Positions 50,613 to 60,744 of a stretch of DNA of 64,000 nt are shown piece after piece (positions within the stretch are counted from its first letter, which is position 1; each line of letters begins with the position of its first letter). This DNA comes from Pezicula radicicola. Its lineage: Eukaryota > Ascomycota > Leotiomycetes > Helotiales > Dermateaceae. The notes below the pieces were generated by a model, which saw nothing but the letters and a program-made list of their open reading frames with translations, was not told the DNA's origin and did no database searches. The translations under genes and the position numbers were made by a program. The stretch lies in the NCBI GenBank assembly GCA_003008705.1, contig PDUO01000036.1:71968-135967 (forward strand), read 5' to 3'.

Positions 50613-51751
50613 GTTTTTGTCATCTAGGTAGTTTTTGACAAATTAATAAATGCATTATGACTATAATTTATGAGTCCCTTGATGCTGTACGACTTAAAGG
50701 GTGTTCCTTTAGCTCTATGTGCATGTGGAGGGCTTGGTGGTAGAGTTATTGATGGATATGGTTGAATTATTGGTTTATACTTATGTACTAGAAACTAATT
50801 ATGCTTTTTAAAACTCTAGAAGGTATGCAAAAATCTCTACTTTTTTATCCCTATTTGTCTAGAAAATAAAAACTTAGTAGGACTTGAAAGTCTTAAATGA
50901 AGTCCTTAAGTGAACTAGGCAGGTCCACAGATTTTGTAGGCGTTTTGGCAACAAATTATAAGTGACAAATAAACGCAGCAAATGCTATTAGCGTTTAGCT
51001 AGGTTACAATTTAAGCTACAACACTACAAATTATAAAAATCGCCCGATTTCCTCTCGCTTAAATGACTACTAGGTAAGTAGCTACCTCGATGCCACAGCG
51101 TGATTTTATTCGTTATCTACACTGCGCTCTATGTTTAGACAACCTCTGCGCAAAATTACTCCTCGGCTTAATGCCCACAGTGTTCTGTGATGTGTCGATC
51201 TGATTGTGTTTTGCTCTCGGTCGAAGACGAGGTTAGCCTAGAAGTAAAGCTGTCTAAAACATCGGCAAGAAGCGATGTGTCGGAATTACATATGTCGGAA
51301 ATCAGCCCTAAAAAATTTCAGTGTCGGTGCCTATGTAAAGCATGTGAACCATCGATGCTGCTGGCTTAAATAGGAAGGCACCACCACGACGACTTCACCA
51401 CTTCACAGCCTCGTCTTACACGAAGATATACAACATTTCCACAACACGCTGATTCCATACCAATATTCATGCCACCTGCGGAGTGGATTCGACTAGGAAT
51501 AGACTGCAGCATGGTCACTTAAATTTATTCTTGCTTATTTAAGCTACTGGAAAGCTGCCTTCTCTAAACATTGTTATTGCAGGGACCCGATGCCGCACAA
51601 AAAGATCCCATGGAATGCCAACATACTACCTAGATCATACTAAATGCAGGCACGCTTTCTATAGTCAATCTTTTGGTTCGTATTGCTCGTATTTGCCGAG
51701 ATAATGCAGAGCGTATAACAGGTGTCGTAGGTTGAAAGACGAGTTCCAAAT
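50613..51751. other. Spacer between regulator and kinase pseudogene
   Basis: AT-rich with no recognised element. Short open frames such as 51187-51369 are unsupported. Confidence 0.4.
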
Positions 51752-53281
51752 ATGGCGAATGTTAAAAAGGACGACTTGAATAACACCTTTATCTTCGAAT
51801 TTGAAGACGCCGATGACCTTATTCCTACGAACGACTCGAAATATGAGCAATCTAAGGCAACAAATAAGGCGAACGAAGAATTAGGCCCTCCGAATATTGG
51901 TATTGACGGACACTTAGCGTTTGGGAAGGAAGATTCGCTTGCAGACGACGACATCGACTGGCTAGACTTAAGTATTTTTAATGAACCTGAGCATCCTATA
52001 AGTGCGGCAAATACTTATACTCCCACACACCCGAAGAAACTTAAGATCCCGGTCAACCCAATTTACAGACGAGAGCTAAACAGCAAAAACATTGGCGTCA
52101 TTGGAAATCCTATCTCATACTCCGAGAGAGTTTTTGAGGAACGGGGAAAGTTCAACAAGGAACGCAAAAGAAAATTGCTCAGATTCCATTAGGCGCTGGA
52201 CAAGGGGAGAAGAAACCATCAGAATCTGACAAACTCGTTGGTCCTTCAGCCAGCCAGCGGGTGATTCTCAACAATGCAAAAGCTATTTCACATCAAGGAC
52301 TGGCTGCTATGGCCACTCAGGTAGGAAGCGGATTAGGCGTGCAACATGTTATTTTTGCCAAGAGGCAACAAGCACCCTTTGAGCATCTAAGTAATCTTGG
52401 TAATGGTACACTTAGCATTGTGGAAGAAGTTAGAAGCATAAAAACTGGTGGTGTGTTTGCTCGAAAGTCAGTCAGTATTTCTACAGGGAGAGCGGGGTGG
52501 TTATTGCCCATGATAAGGCAAGAAGTGGACGTTTTGAAACGTCTCTCACACTCTCACATCATCACCATTCAGGGGACATGTCTATGAAGCTCCTAGAACC
52601 TTTTGCATTATCATGTCACCTGTTGATGACATCGCAGAGCATGGCTTCCTTATCGACAAGAGAATCATGATTTGGGAATGGATGTCGTGCCTGGTATCGG
52701 CTCTGCAGTATATTCATGAACAAGGCGTTCGCCACCGAGATATCAAGCCAGCAAACATTATCTATAAGGATGGCCATGTTTATATGACAGACTCTGGCTC
52801 CTGTAGGCAATTCGATGTGGACAGTACAAGTTCTACCGACACGGCTTTTTTCGGCAATACGAAACTTTACAGTGCGCCAGAAGTGCTGATGGAAGATGCA
52901 AAGCGAGGACGCTCAGCCGATATCTTCTCGCTTGGATGTGTCCTACTTGAAATCTACTCCGTAGCCCGGCAGCGCTCTGCCACCGATTTCTATACCTTCT
53001 GTAAGCGACTTGGACTAGGAAATCCCGCATTCGGGGCGGTCAGTCAAGAAAGTTTACTGGAATGGACGAGCAGTATGTCAAGTGCAAAATTGAACAGCGA
53101 AGCAGCACTGCTTCGAAGCATGTTAGCCCATGATACAAATGAACGGCCCACGGCGAAGGAAGTCCTGCTAAGTCTAAAGTGCAAAGCTTGTGAGCATGCT
53201 GGTGCCGGAATATATAAGACGGTCTACTGGCCTACTGATCTTGGTGATGAAGCTGGAGGTGAGGAGAAGCACGTGTATTAG
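51752..53281 (+). pseudogene. Frameshifted Ser/Thr protein-kinase-like gene
   Basis: A fungal kinase-like gene readable only by changing frame twice. An acidic N-terminal part (MANVKKDDLNNTFIFEFEDA onward) ends at a TAG (52190-52192). The continuation IPLGAGQGEKKPSESDK is in another frame; a single missing base near 52177 explains it. The kinase N-lobe follows: FEHLSNLGNGTLSIVEEV as glycine loop, FARKS with the Lys, IRQEVDVLKRLSHSHI. It stops at 52585. The text resumes in a third frame at 52580 with VYEAPRTFCIIMSPVDD, then VRHRDIKPANIIY, MTDSGS where DFG is expected, YSAPEVL and the C-lobe to 53281. No intron signals account for the shifts. Asp and Gly of DFG remain but Phe is Ser. Sequencing error is the alternative. 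Confidence 0.75.
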
Positions 53282-54460
53282 ATGCTTGGCACTATCAAAT
53301 ACGATCAGATGACGGAACGAGTATCAAACCCCAGTGGTTAATCAATCCGCAGATGCCATGGAGTTTCCGCATTGCGGTAGTACCAATGGTAAATTCATTG
53401 CTCTTGACTCTTAGGCCAGGCTCGCGGATACCCAACGAGATCTTATTCATCGGTGGCCCATGATTACCTATTCTTCTGTCTAAATTATACGACACCCATC
53501 ACTTACTGTGGTCTAAATCTTAGCGTAGCTTCACAGTCTGAAGATAAAGTCTACAATATGGGGAAAGTAAACAGATAGCCATGTAGATATTAAGAGGCGT
53601 ACCGATATTTTCACCTTGATTTATTGTTATACCTACAGTATGCACATAATATCAATAATTTTTCTCGGGCTAAATTAAGCGAGGAGAGTCGGAAAATTGA
53701 TTGTACTGTAGATTTTACGGGTAGGAGTAGTGTGTAATTATCTAGAGAAAAGAAGAGAGGTGATTTAGCATACGTCTAGCTAAGAATAATCTAACCAAGT
53801 TAGGACGTAAATGCTTAGGAGAGCTAATTATATTAAGTTTAGTTAAGGTATAGCTAGCTACAGTATCTAGAGATTATAGACTTATGAGGACATAAGTTAC
53901 TATCATAAGTCTCAATAGAGTACAGTCTAAAGGATAACACATTACATTTACTTAGTGTAGAGAAGTTGCAGGCATTCTTAAAAGTAGGAGGGCGGTAAGA
54001 AAGATAATGAAAGAAAGGACTTCGTACAGAGTACAATTAAAATTCGCAAGAATATTCACTCAAAGATTGCTTTTTTTTTTCAAATGGCCCCTATGTAGGC
54101 AATCTTATTTCATTTAATTTCATTCCTAATATGGAGGTACAGAGAAAGGTATCCCAAATCTCAAATCCCAAATCCCAAATTGAAAAAACCTAATCCATCC
54201 TAGACTCCACGCCACCATCTATCATGGGTATGTGTAGAGTCAGCATCAAAATCCCGTGGGATTATAAAACGCCAGAAGCTCCCTCGCGAAAAATGAAATA
54301 CTATCACCTCAAGAATTATGAAGGCGAATATACAAAGAGATGAAATATCAGTCTGAATCCCGCCTTTGCTGTGGTGTGATGGACAAGCTGCAAGGTTCGA
54401 GAATTAGGCGTCTAAAGTTAAGTTGTGAAGCCTGGCTGCCTAGTTGGCCATCCCACCGAC
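53282..54460. other. AT-rich spacer
   Basis: TA-rich DNA, a poly-T run near 54071 and AAATCCC repeats near 54160. No gene supported. 3' flank of the minus-strand gene at the right end. Confidence 0.4.
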
Positions 54461-56056
54461 TTAAAAGTCCCACTTCCTCGCTGAAGTCCCTGTTCCCACT
54501 CCAGCGATAGAGGCCCTACTCCTGTTCCCTATCCTACTACCACTACCCCTCTCCGCTCTCGAAGGCATCTCATCATCTTCCATCTCAACTGTAACTTTTG
54601 TTCCGAGAGCTTCTTTTCCTTCTTTAATCATAGCTTTCAGTTGCGCATCTAACCTTCTTATGGATTCGTCAGCCTCCCTCTCCTCTTTGCGTTTCATAGC
54701 CGCCCATTTCTTTGCTTCTTTAGCCGCAGGTGATTCAGGTTTCTCTGCGCCTCCAATGCTGTCGTTCATCCTAGAATGATGAGATTTCCGAGGACTTCCT
54801 TCTCGACTCTGCGAGACCGGAATTTTCGAACCACCGGGTGAGCGTGAACTGGCAAATGAAGCTGGCTTTTGTGAATGTAAAGAAGGAGAACCGGCATGTG
54901 AGGTAGCTGCGACTGAGGAGCGGGAGACGATGGGGCGTCTCAACGGTGGACGTGGAAGGGAAGAAGTGGCTGTTGTGACTGTTGAAGGGCGGAAGATGCC
55001 GCGACGGCTGGAAGATGCGTTCGTTGGCATGCTAAATCTGCCTAGAGGCTTTGTCTGCGACGGTTTGGAAGGCGTATTATTCTGTGGAACTACCACCCAA
55101 TTCTTCGCAATTTCTTCCTTTGGCGTGCTGATCTGCCTTCTTTTAATGCCCCTCTCCGGCGTTCTATTCAGATCATCTGTTGCACCGCGATCCATATAAT
55201 CGGGTATGATGTCTAGATCTTCTTCGCCTACTGCCGTCCATGACCCTGGTATCGGGGTCCCTTCTTTGTCTACTGACTCATTTTTCTCAAGCCAGAAGAT
55301 TTCGGAGTCGTCAGGTTGGAGGTCCTTATCATAGCCCTTCCCACCACCAGCATGAAACCCCCGAAATGCGGCACCACTAAGCTTGCAGAATTCCCAGACC
55401 TTGCCAACGACTCCTACCGCAAGCTTTGTGATGTTCCATCCTTCCTCGCCCCTCTTCTCTTCATACTGCATAATATTCCGGGGCCGACCGTTGACATCAG
55501 TGGTATGGAAGTAATCCGGATCATCCTGAAAGGTATTCTGTCGCGACGCGCCAGTTCGCTCTCGTCGGTATCCCATATCCACAGGGTCCCCCAAATAGTA
55601 ATCCGAGCGCGCAGCTGTGTTCTCCAAAGCTTGACTCGGCGTGTCCATGCCACCAGCTAACATATACTGTGTGTTTACAAAGGGTATCGGTGATCCAGGA
55701 TCTGTCATCTCTACGCTCCTTGAAAGATCTGTTGCCTGATCTCCAGCAAGCTCCGCAGCAGTCCACCTTCCACTCAACGTTCTTCCTACTGTAATTCTCT
55801 CCATGCTTTCATCCCTGGGGTCATAATCCGTCCGCGACCGCTTTCTGCTCGCACCGATAGGGGCGTTGTTGGGGTTGTTTGCGTAGGGGATTTGCGATTG
55901 CGACAGGTAAAGGGAAGATGCGGCGGAGGTTGAGGGTGTACGCGGTGGTTGAAAGATGTGTGATTTAGCGCCAGATACTCGTGGCAATGAGCCCGTGTCT
56001 TGTTGCGCGTAGGAGAATGTGCCTGGCAAAGAGGGTCTTGACGTGGAGTGTTGCAT
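54461..56056 (-). CDS. Conserved-looking protein of unknown function, Ser-rich with a central block
   Basis: Single-exon gene for a 531-residue protein I do not recognise. It is largely disordered: the N-terminal 150 residues are Ser/Pro/Thr-rich, with a basic nuclear-localisation-like SRKRSRTDYDPRD. A compact central block near residues 205-250 (GWNITKLAVGVVGKVWEFC, then FRGFHAGGGKGYD) has hydrophobic/aromatic character and is probably the conserved core. Further Ser/Arg-rich linker follows (SRSPGGSKIPVSQSREGSPR), then a predicted coiled coil near residues 435-485 (KKWAAMKRKEEREADESIRR). The C-terminus is KWDF. A nuclear location is plausible from the basic motifs but not shown. The first ATG of the frame is used; its leader is short of clear signals. 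Confidence 0.75.
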   Translation of the reverse strand: MQHSTSRPSLPGTFSYAQQDTGSLPRVSGAKSHIFQPPRTPSTSAASSLYLSQSQIPYANNPNNAPIGASRKRSRTDYDPRDESMERITVGRTLSGRWTAAELAGDQATDLSRSVEMTDPGSPIPFVNTQYMLAGGMDTPSQALENTAARSDYYLGDPVDMGYRRERTGASRQNTFQDDPDYFHTTDVNGRPRNIMQYEEKRGEEGWNITKLAVGVVGKVWEFCKLSGAAFRGFHAGGGKGYDKDLQPDDSEIFWLEKNESVDKEGTPIPGSWTAVGEEDLDIIPDYMDRGATDDLNRTPERGIKRRQISTPKEEIAKNWVVVPQNNTPSKPSQTKPLGRFSMPTNASSSRRGIFRPSTVTTATSSLPRPPLRRPIVSRSSVAATSHAGSPSLHSQKPASFASSRSPGGSKIPVSQSREGSPRKSHHSRMNDSIGGAEKPESPAAKEAKKWAAMKRKEEREADESIRRLDAQLKAMIKEGKEALGTKVTVEMEDDEMPSRAERGSGSRIGNRSRASIAGVGTGTSARKWDF

Positions 56057-56582
56057 CGTTGCAATGTGCTGTACAAGCTAGCTAGCACAGCGCCGTTACC
56101 TATTAGTTACGCAGGCCACTAGATGGACGATATGAAAGAGTCCCTGAAGATCTCGAACTATTCTGTGCAGCGTACCAAGGCGATGGTAGATGTTGGACGG
56201 CGTAGAATTTCTTGGGTGATACCAAGGGCGATACCAAGACCAAGGGCGATAAGGTTGGTGTTGAGGATGAGAGCTCCCGTCGTGAAATGTTGTGGTTGCT
56301 GGGTCAGACTGCCCCGCAAACAGACCACTCTTAAAGGCGGTCAGCGGGTGGATTTCATCAATTCACCGCCCAATTCAACAAAAGGAAGGAAGGCAGGCTA
56401 TTTTGTCTCTCTATTAATATATCATCTATTCCGATTTGCCATGCTACTTAGGGAAAGCAAATCAAGGTCTATATTGGACAACCCCCCCCTCCATAATACA
56501 TTCATACCCATCATAATCCATCCCAATCCTCATGTTGTGCGTTGTCGTAAAGGTCATCACCGTTCCACCCAAAAACCAAGTC
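56057..56582. other. Spacer with a short direct repeat
   Basis: Contains ACCAAGGGCGAT twice near 56217-56250 and a C-rich run near 56482. No gene; a plus-strand frame overlapping the HD gene end is rejected. Confidence 0.4.
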
Positions 56583-57485
56583 TCAGGGTTTTGAGTAGTA
56601 CTCATCTTGTTGTTTTTCAAGAACCACGTCAGGTTTCTCGACTCCTTTGTTCAAAGTACCAAGCTCAGACCAAAATGCAGTTCTCTCGGCCAGAATTTCA
56701 GTAGCCCATGCCTTAACCTCTGGCATCTCGATACGCGTCGCGACATAGCTGAACTCGCCGAGATCCAATCTTCCCTCTCCTCTCTTCTCGTATTCCACCA
56801 TTTGTAGGAGAAGTTCGACCTTATCAACGTCGTGAACGAATTTACTGTTGATAGTCTCGCCGTCTTCGTATTCTTGCCAAATCGCTTTTATTTCTTTGCC
56901 AGTCAGACCACCATTAACCCGTCCAAGCAATCCCCCAGCGCCTGTCAGGTAGTCCATAGTAGTGGACTCCCGTCTATTCTTTTCGGGCTTTGGTACTCCA
57001 TCGACTGGAGTAATATCGCCAACTAGAGCTTCAGCGACGTCGTGAATAAGCGCCATTTTCGTGCAGTGCGGGACATTGAGTTTTGAGGTTAGAGATGTTG
57101 GCGCGCACATGGTAATCAGAGACATGCGAAACATATGATCTGCGATCGACTCCGCGCTGTTCATGGTTAGATGCGCCAACGAAATTTAGACAGGCACGTA
57201 CTGATCCAAACCAAATCTGCGCCATCCCTCACGCTTCGTGGTCTTGAGCCTCTCGATCATATGGAAGAAGGGGACTGGGGACTCGGAATCGACCTGAGGT
57301 GGGCCACCAGGGAGGGTTGCGACAACTGCTTCTACGGACCATGGCTGTTCAGCAGGTTTGACTGTGTGAAGTGATACATATTAGCTGGGTTTCTCTGAGT
57401 GGTCGCAAAGCACATATGCCATGTTGCGCTCACAAATGTGTTGTTACGTACTAGCATTGTTGATTTCTTCTCCGTTGGAACCCAT
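56583..57485 (-). CDS. HD-domain 5'-deoxynucleotidase (HDDC2/YGK1-like)
   Basis: Predicted 255-residue metal-dependent phosphohydrolase that removes phosphate from deoxynucleoside monophosphates, by homology to HDDC2 and bacterial YfbR. Three exons: 57485-57452, 57361-57202 and 57156-56583, phases consistent. The N-terminal exons encode a short disordered start and FFHMIERLKTTKREGWRRFG, a conserved entry helix. The metal-site motifs follow: ESIADHMFRMS, the HD pair in ALIHDVAEALVGDITP, and FVHDVDKVELLLQMVEYE. Residues 125-150 carry the family's variable loop. An ATG at 57179 within intron 2 gives a misleading shorter frame; splicing from GLDH to AESIADH restores the conserved helix. Confidence 0.9.
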
Positions 57486-57903
57486 GTTGACTTGAGAATG
57501 CGCCAAAGTCCTTGATGCTGGGTACGAAAGATACGATGTCGTTGCTCGAATTCGATTAACGAATGTAGTATGTAGAAAGGAGTGAAGAGGAAAAGGCTTG
57601 AAATTTATGGAAAGAGTGTTTGTGCTATCGAGAGAGAGTCATGGGATGTGTTCTTGTCTTGTAAGAGGAGCTGGTCCAAAGAGTTTGAAATTCTGCCACT
57701 GCGCTTCGGCCGCTAGCAGTTCGCTAACTCGTTGGCGGTGTGATACCAGTACCTGATCTGATATCAAACCTTGTTTTCACGACTCTCTTTCTTCGCTCCC
57801 ACGACTCAATACATAGGTCCAATAAAGGTCTCGTATTTCGTGTTATTATTCGTACTATATTCCTAAACTTGCGCCCAAACAATCTGAGTTACGCAAGGCT
57901 ACT
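57486..57903. other. Spacer upstream of HD gene
   Basis: Promoter region of the HD-domain gene. No other feature before the repeat array at 57904. Confidence 0.4.
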
Positions 57904-57998
57904 GGGTCACTTAAATTAAGTGGGTTACCCGGATCAACTCAGTTATCCAGATCGACTAGGGTAGGTCCTCAAAGCAACTGGGTTACTCAAATCAGGTT
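57904..57998 (-). repeat. 18-bp repeat array, left of the frame-broken F-box-like gene
   Basis: About five units of 18 bp with one 22-bp variant. Read on the minus strand they include GGGTAACCCACTTAATTT, GGATAACTGAGTTGATCC and ACCTGATTTGAGTAACCC. They match the family consensus RGTARCYYACTTGATYTG in degenerate form. The array ends at the stop codon of the adjoining gene (58004-58002). Confidence 0.75.
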
Positions 57999-58001
57999 AA
58001 C

Positions 58002-59185
58002 TCAATCCTCATCACTATCCTCCATCGCCTCCTTATCACGATGCCTCTGCCACTTCATCGCTATTGCCTCAGCACCAGCACGAACAGCAATCATCGGATC
58101 TTTACGATCTTCAGTCTTAGCCTCCTTCAATGCAATCGTGCCTTCATTATCGTTCGGTTGTGCTTCCACATGGCCTTGTTCTGAGGTACCTAAGACGAAG
58201 CCTCCTCCCGAAAGACCCTTTTCTTTGACCATCTCGCTCAAACTCGGGCCTGTCTTGAGTAGTTTTCTTGCAAACTTCGTCTTTCGAAACTGTTCTTTAA
58301 GGAATTTCCGCTGTGCATCTGGTCCCCAATGTCCCATTCGAATTGTCCAGCACTTTTGACACTCCCTACCCGTACTAGCCTGTGAGGTTGTCGCATCAAC
58401 CTTTCCACACGATTTGCAAAGCGCCAACAACTCTTTCCGCTTCTCCTCTCTCATGACCATGAGACGTTGACCCAAGAAATAGTATCCTGTGCTAATTCCA
58501 CAGTCGATACAGCATCGCTTGGTTCTGTCAAAGCCAGGGCCTAACTTCGCATCTCTCGTCTGACCGGGGAGTGGAAAAGGCATTATCTTGGCTTGGAACT
58601 TCTGGTAACTCATTATTTCGAATTTATGTTCTGGGCGCAGCCGGACGCAGTACCTGCAGGCGTAGTACCTATCGAAGTTGCTCTCCAATTCAGCTTCAAG
58701 AATCTCGTCGTGGTAGGTCGCTTGATAAGATCGCGGAAATACTTGGACGTATTTCGGAGGTGTACTTTCGTTTCGAGGTCGAGGATATCAATGACCATTT
58801 TGTGGATCTCCGGAGGTAGTCGAACGAAGCTGAGGGTAGGATTCTGGGAAGGTACGTTGAGGAGTGTGTATAAAGTGCTTGAAGCTCTTTCGTTGGAGGT
58901 AAGCATGGGGCGTGGCTTTACTGGATGATACCACCACCAAGGCATCATTGTCATATCCTTTCTCTCATCCTCTTTCTCCAAGAACAACTCCATCAAATCG
59001 TCGCGTGTCGATTCGTGGATTGTCCTCATCCTAATGAGACGCCTTTGTTGGCTTTGAGCCGGTCGTGGTCGGGCAATAATGACTCTGTCTGGGTTTTCCT
59101 TTGCCATTGGGCGTTCTTGGTATCCTACTCCCCACCGGGTTCCATACTTAAATCCTTCCCATTCCAAATCATCTTCAGAAGCCAT
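58002..59185 (-). pseudogene. F-box-like, Cys-rich protein gene with a single-base frame break
   Basis: Reads as one fungal gene in two frames. From 59185 the first frame (MASEDDLEWEGFKYGTRWGV onward) covers an N-terminal region and an F-box-like segment LPPEIHKMVIDILDLETK then HLRNTSKYFRDLIKRPT. At 58712/58711 the frame must change by one base (one C apparently missing in ACC-ACGACGAG) to continue DEILEAELESNFDRYYACRY. The second frame carries several Cys pairs (CRYC, RCCIDCG, CKSCG, CQKCW) that could bind zinc, and ends EDSDED at 58002. No intron fits the junction. Apart from that base both halves are intact, so either a recent inactivation or an assembly error is possible. If the sequence is right, translation stops soon after the F-box region. 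Confidence 0.7.
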
Positions 59186-59457
59186 GGTACTTGGGTGCTG
59201 GTACGAGAAAGGGTGTTTAGAGTTGCTGCGTTGATTTGAGGCACTCAGAACTTGGTGTTCTTCAAATTCACTTTTAAGTATTGATGTTGGGCGCCTGGTC
59301 TGGAAGCTGCAGTGGGGTATGTCAAAATAAGAAAGCGTGATTGATTTAGGCCAATTCACCTTGAGGTCAAACTCACGCGAGCGGGTGGAAAGTTAATTTT
59401 GACGGACAGGTGGTTCATATTCGCTGTCACGTGAAAAACACATGACTTAAGTCGCTT
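59186..59457. other. Leader and promoter of the F-box-like gene
   Basis: About 270 bp between the start codon and the right-hand repeat array. Nothing else seen. Confidence 0.35.
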
Positions 59458-59690
59458 GAGTAACTGACTTATTTGAGCCCCTAGCTTCGTTTGGGTAACT
59501 TACTTGATCTGGGCAACTCACTTATTGGAGTAGCTCACTTAATGTCGGTAGTCTACTTGATCACCCCAAGTGAGATCCCCAGATGCAAGTTCAAATTGAG
59601 TATTCAAAATCAATTGGATTGCTGAAATAGGTTAATTACTCAACTCAAGTGAGTTACCTTAATTCAACTTGAAGCGAGTTAGTCATTCAA
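59458..59690 (+). repeat. 18-bp repeat array, right of the frame-broken F-box-like gene, with inverted tail
   Basis: Six consecutive 18-bp units fill 59458-59565, including GGTAACTTACTTGATCTG, GGCAACTCACTTATTGGA, GTAGCTCACTTAATGTCG and GTAGTCTACTTGATCACC. After 59566 degenerate copies run in the opposite orientation, the clearest at 59642-59659 (AACTCAAGTGAGTTACCT). The whole is therefore inverted around about 59565, and opposite in direction to the array at 57904. Confidence 0.85.
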
Positions 59691-60744
59691 TGTCTCTTAA
59701 GACGCAGTCACATGGAGGAACAAAGCATAACATTCAACGAAGGCAGAATTAAACTTCCAAGCCCCATTTCTTTCAATGAAAAGAAGAGGAAGACGAATTT
59801 CAAGTAGCCGAGGGCTCTATAACTTAGTAAAAGTACAAATTAACCATCCATATATACCATAATACGTTTCATGGAATGTCGTCGCCGCCACTTGATGTGA
59901 GGTTTCATTATCTCGTCCGGTAACCATCCAATGAACACCAAAGCTAATTATTCCGGAGGCTGCAAAACGACAAAATGAAGCTTATGCGCCATCACAGGGA
60001 CGTCTTCTACAGAGGGACCTGTGGGGTTCTTGTGTAACTCTACAGCCGCAAACCGCAAGGCTAAGCTTACAGCCCCTTGCTCGAAGCTTACTGTAGCACA
60101 ACGGGCTCGGTTCAATGTTGAGACCTGTCACAACAGGCTGTTTTTTCAAGTCATGGGATTGATATCGTCAAGCCAAGCTGAAAGTGGCGTCGTCTTTGGC
60201 TCAATGAGTGATTGGTCTCGTCGGTGAGTGCCATTAGCTCAGTCAGCGGAAAGGCAGACTCAATGCAAACCCTGAGATCTGTTCGAATTAATTTCTGCTT
60301 TATCTTCCTGGACTTAGTCTATCAGATTTCGAAAAACTAGACCAGCCTACATTGCTTTTATGAACCTCCCGAGACAATTTTCCTTGGCGATTCCAATGAT
60401 ATTATAAATATTTTGCCTGCAGGCCATGCTGAAAGGGATAACAAAATTGTGGCTTAGAAAGTATTCGGGTCGAAACAGGCAGCATATCACACAAAGAGAT
60501 AGACCTCCAGAAAGAATGCATATTTCTGACACATATCACATCACACTCACAATACGAGAAAAGCCAGGTCAGCTTTCAGCTTATGCTCATTCAAAATTTG
60601 CCTTGCTGCCTACTAATACTTATATATTCGCAGCATTTCCCTACTCAATTGTAACAAAATTTCTGAGTGGACACCAAATTCGAGATAATTCCAGTGCCCA
60701 AGAAATCTTATCGCTTAGTAAAGAACGTAACAAAATACATCACC
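59691..60744. other. Spacer upstream of tyrosinase
   Basis: AT-rich DNA with no supported gene, then the tyrosinase promoter. An upstream frame at 60426-60878 overlaps the first tyrosinase exon out of frame and is rejected. Confidence 0.4.

Noticed and set aside
48840..53281. Regulator plus kinase-like gene as a signalling or metabolite cluster
   Set aside because: The kinase is broken and no biosynthetic enzymes are adjacent; co-location is not evidence of a system.
59458..59690. Could the 18-bp arrays be a CRISPR array?
   Set aside because: Units are contiguous with no spacers and the organism is a fungus.
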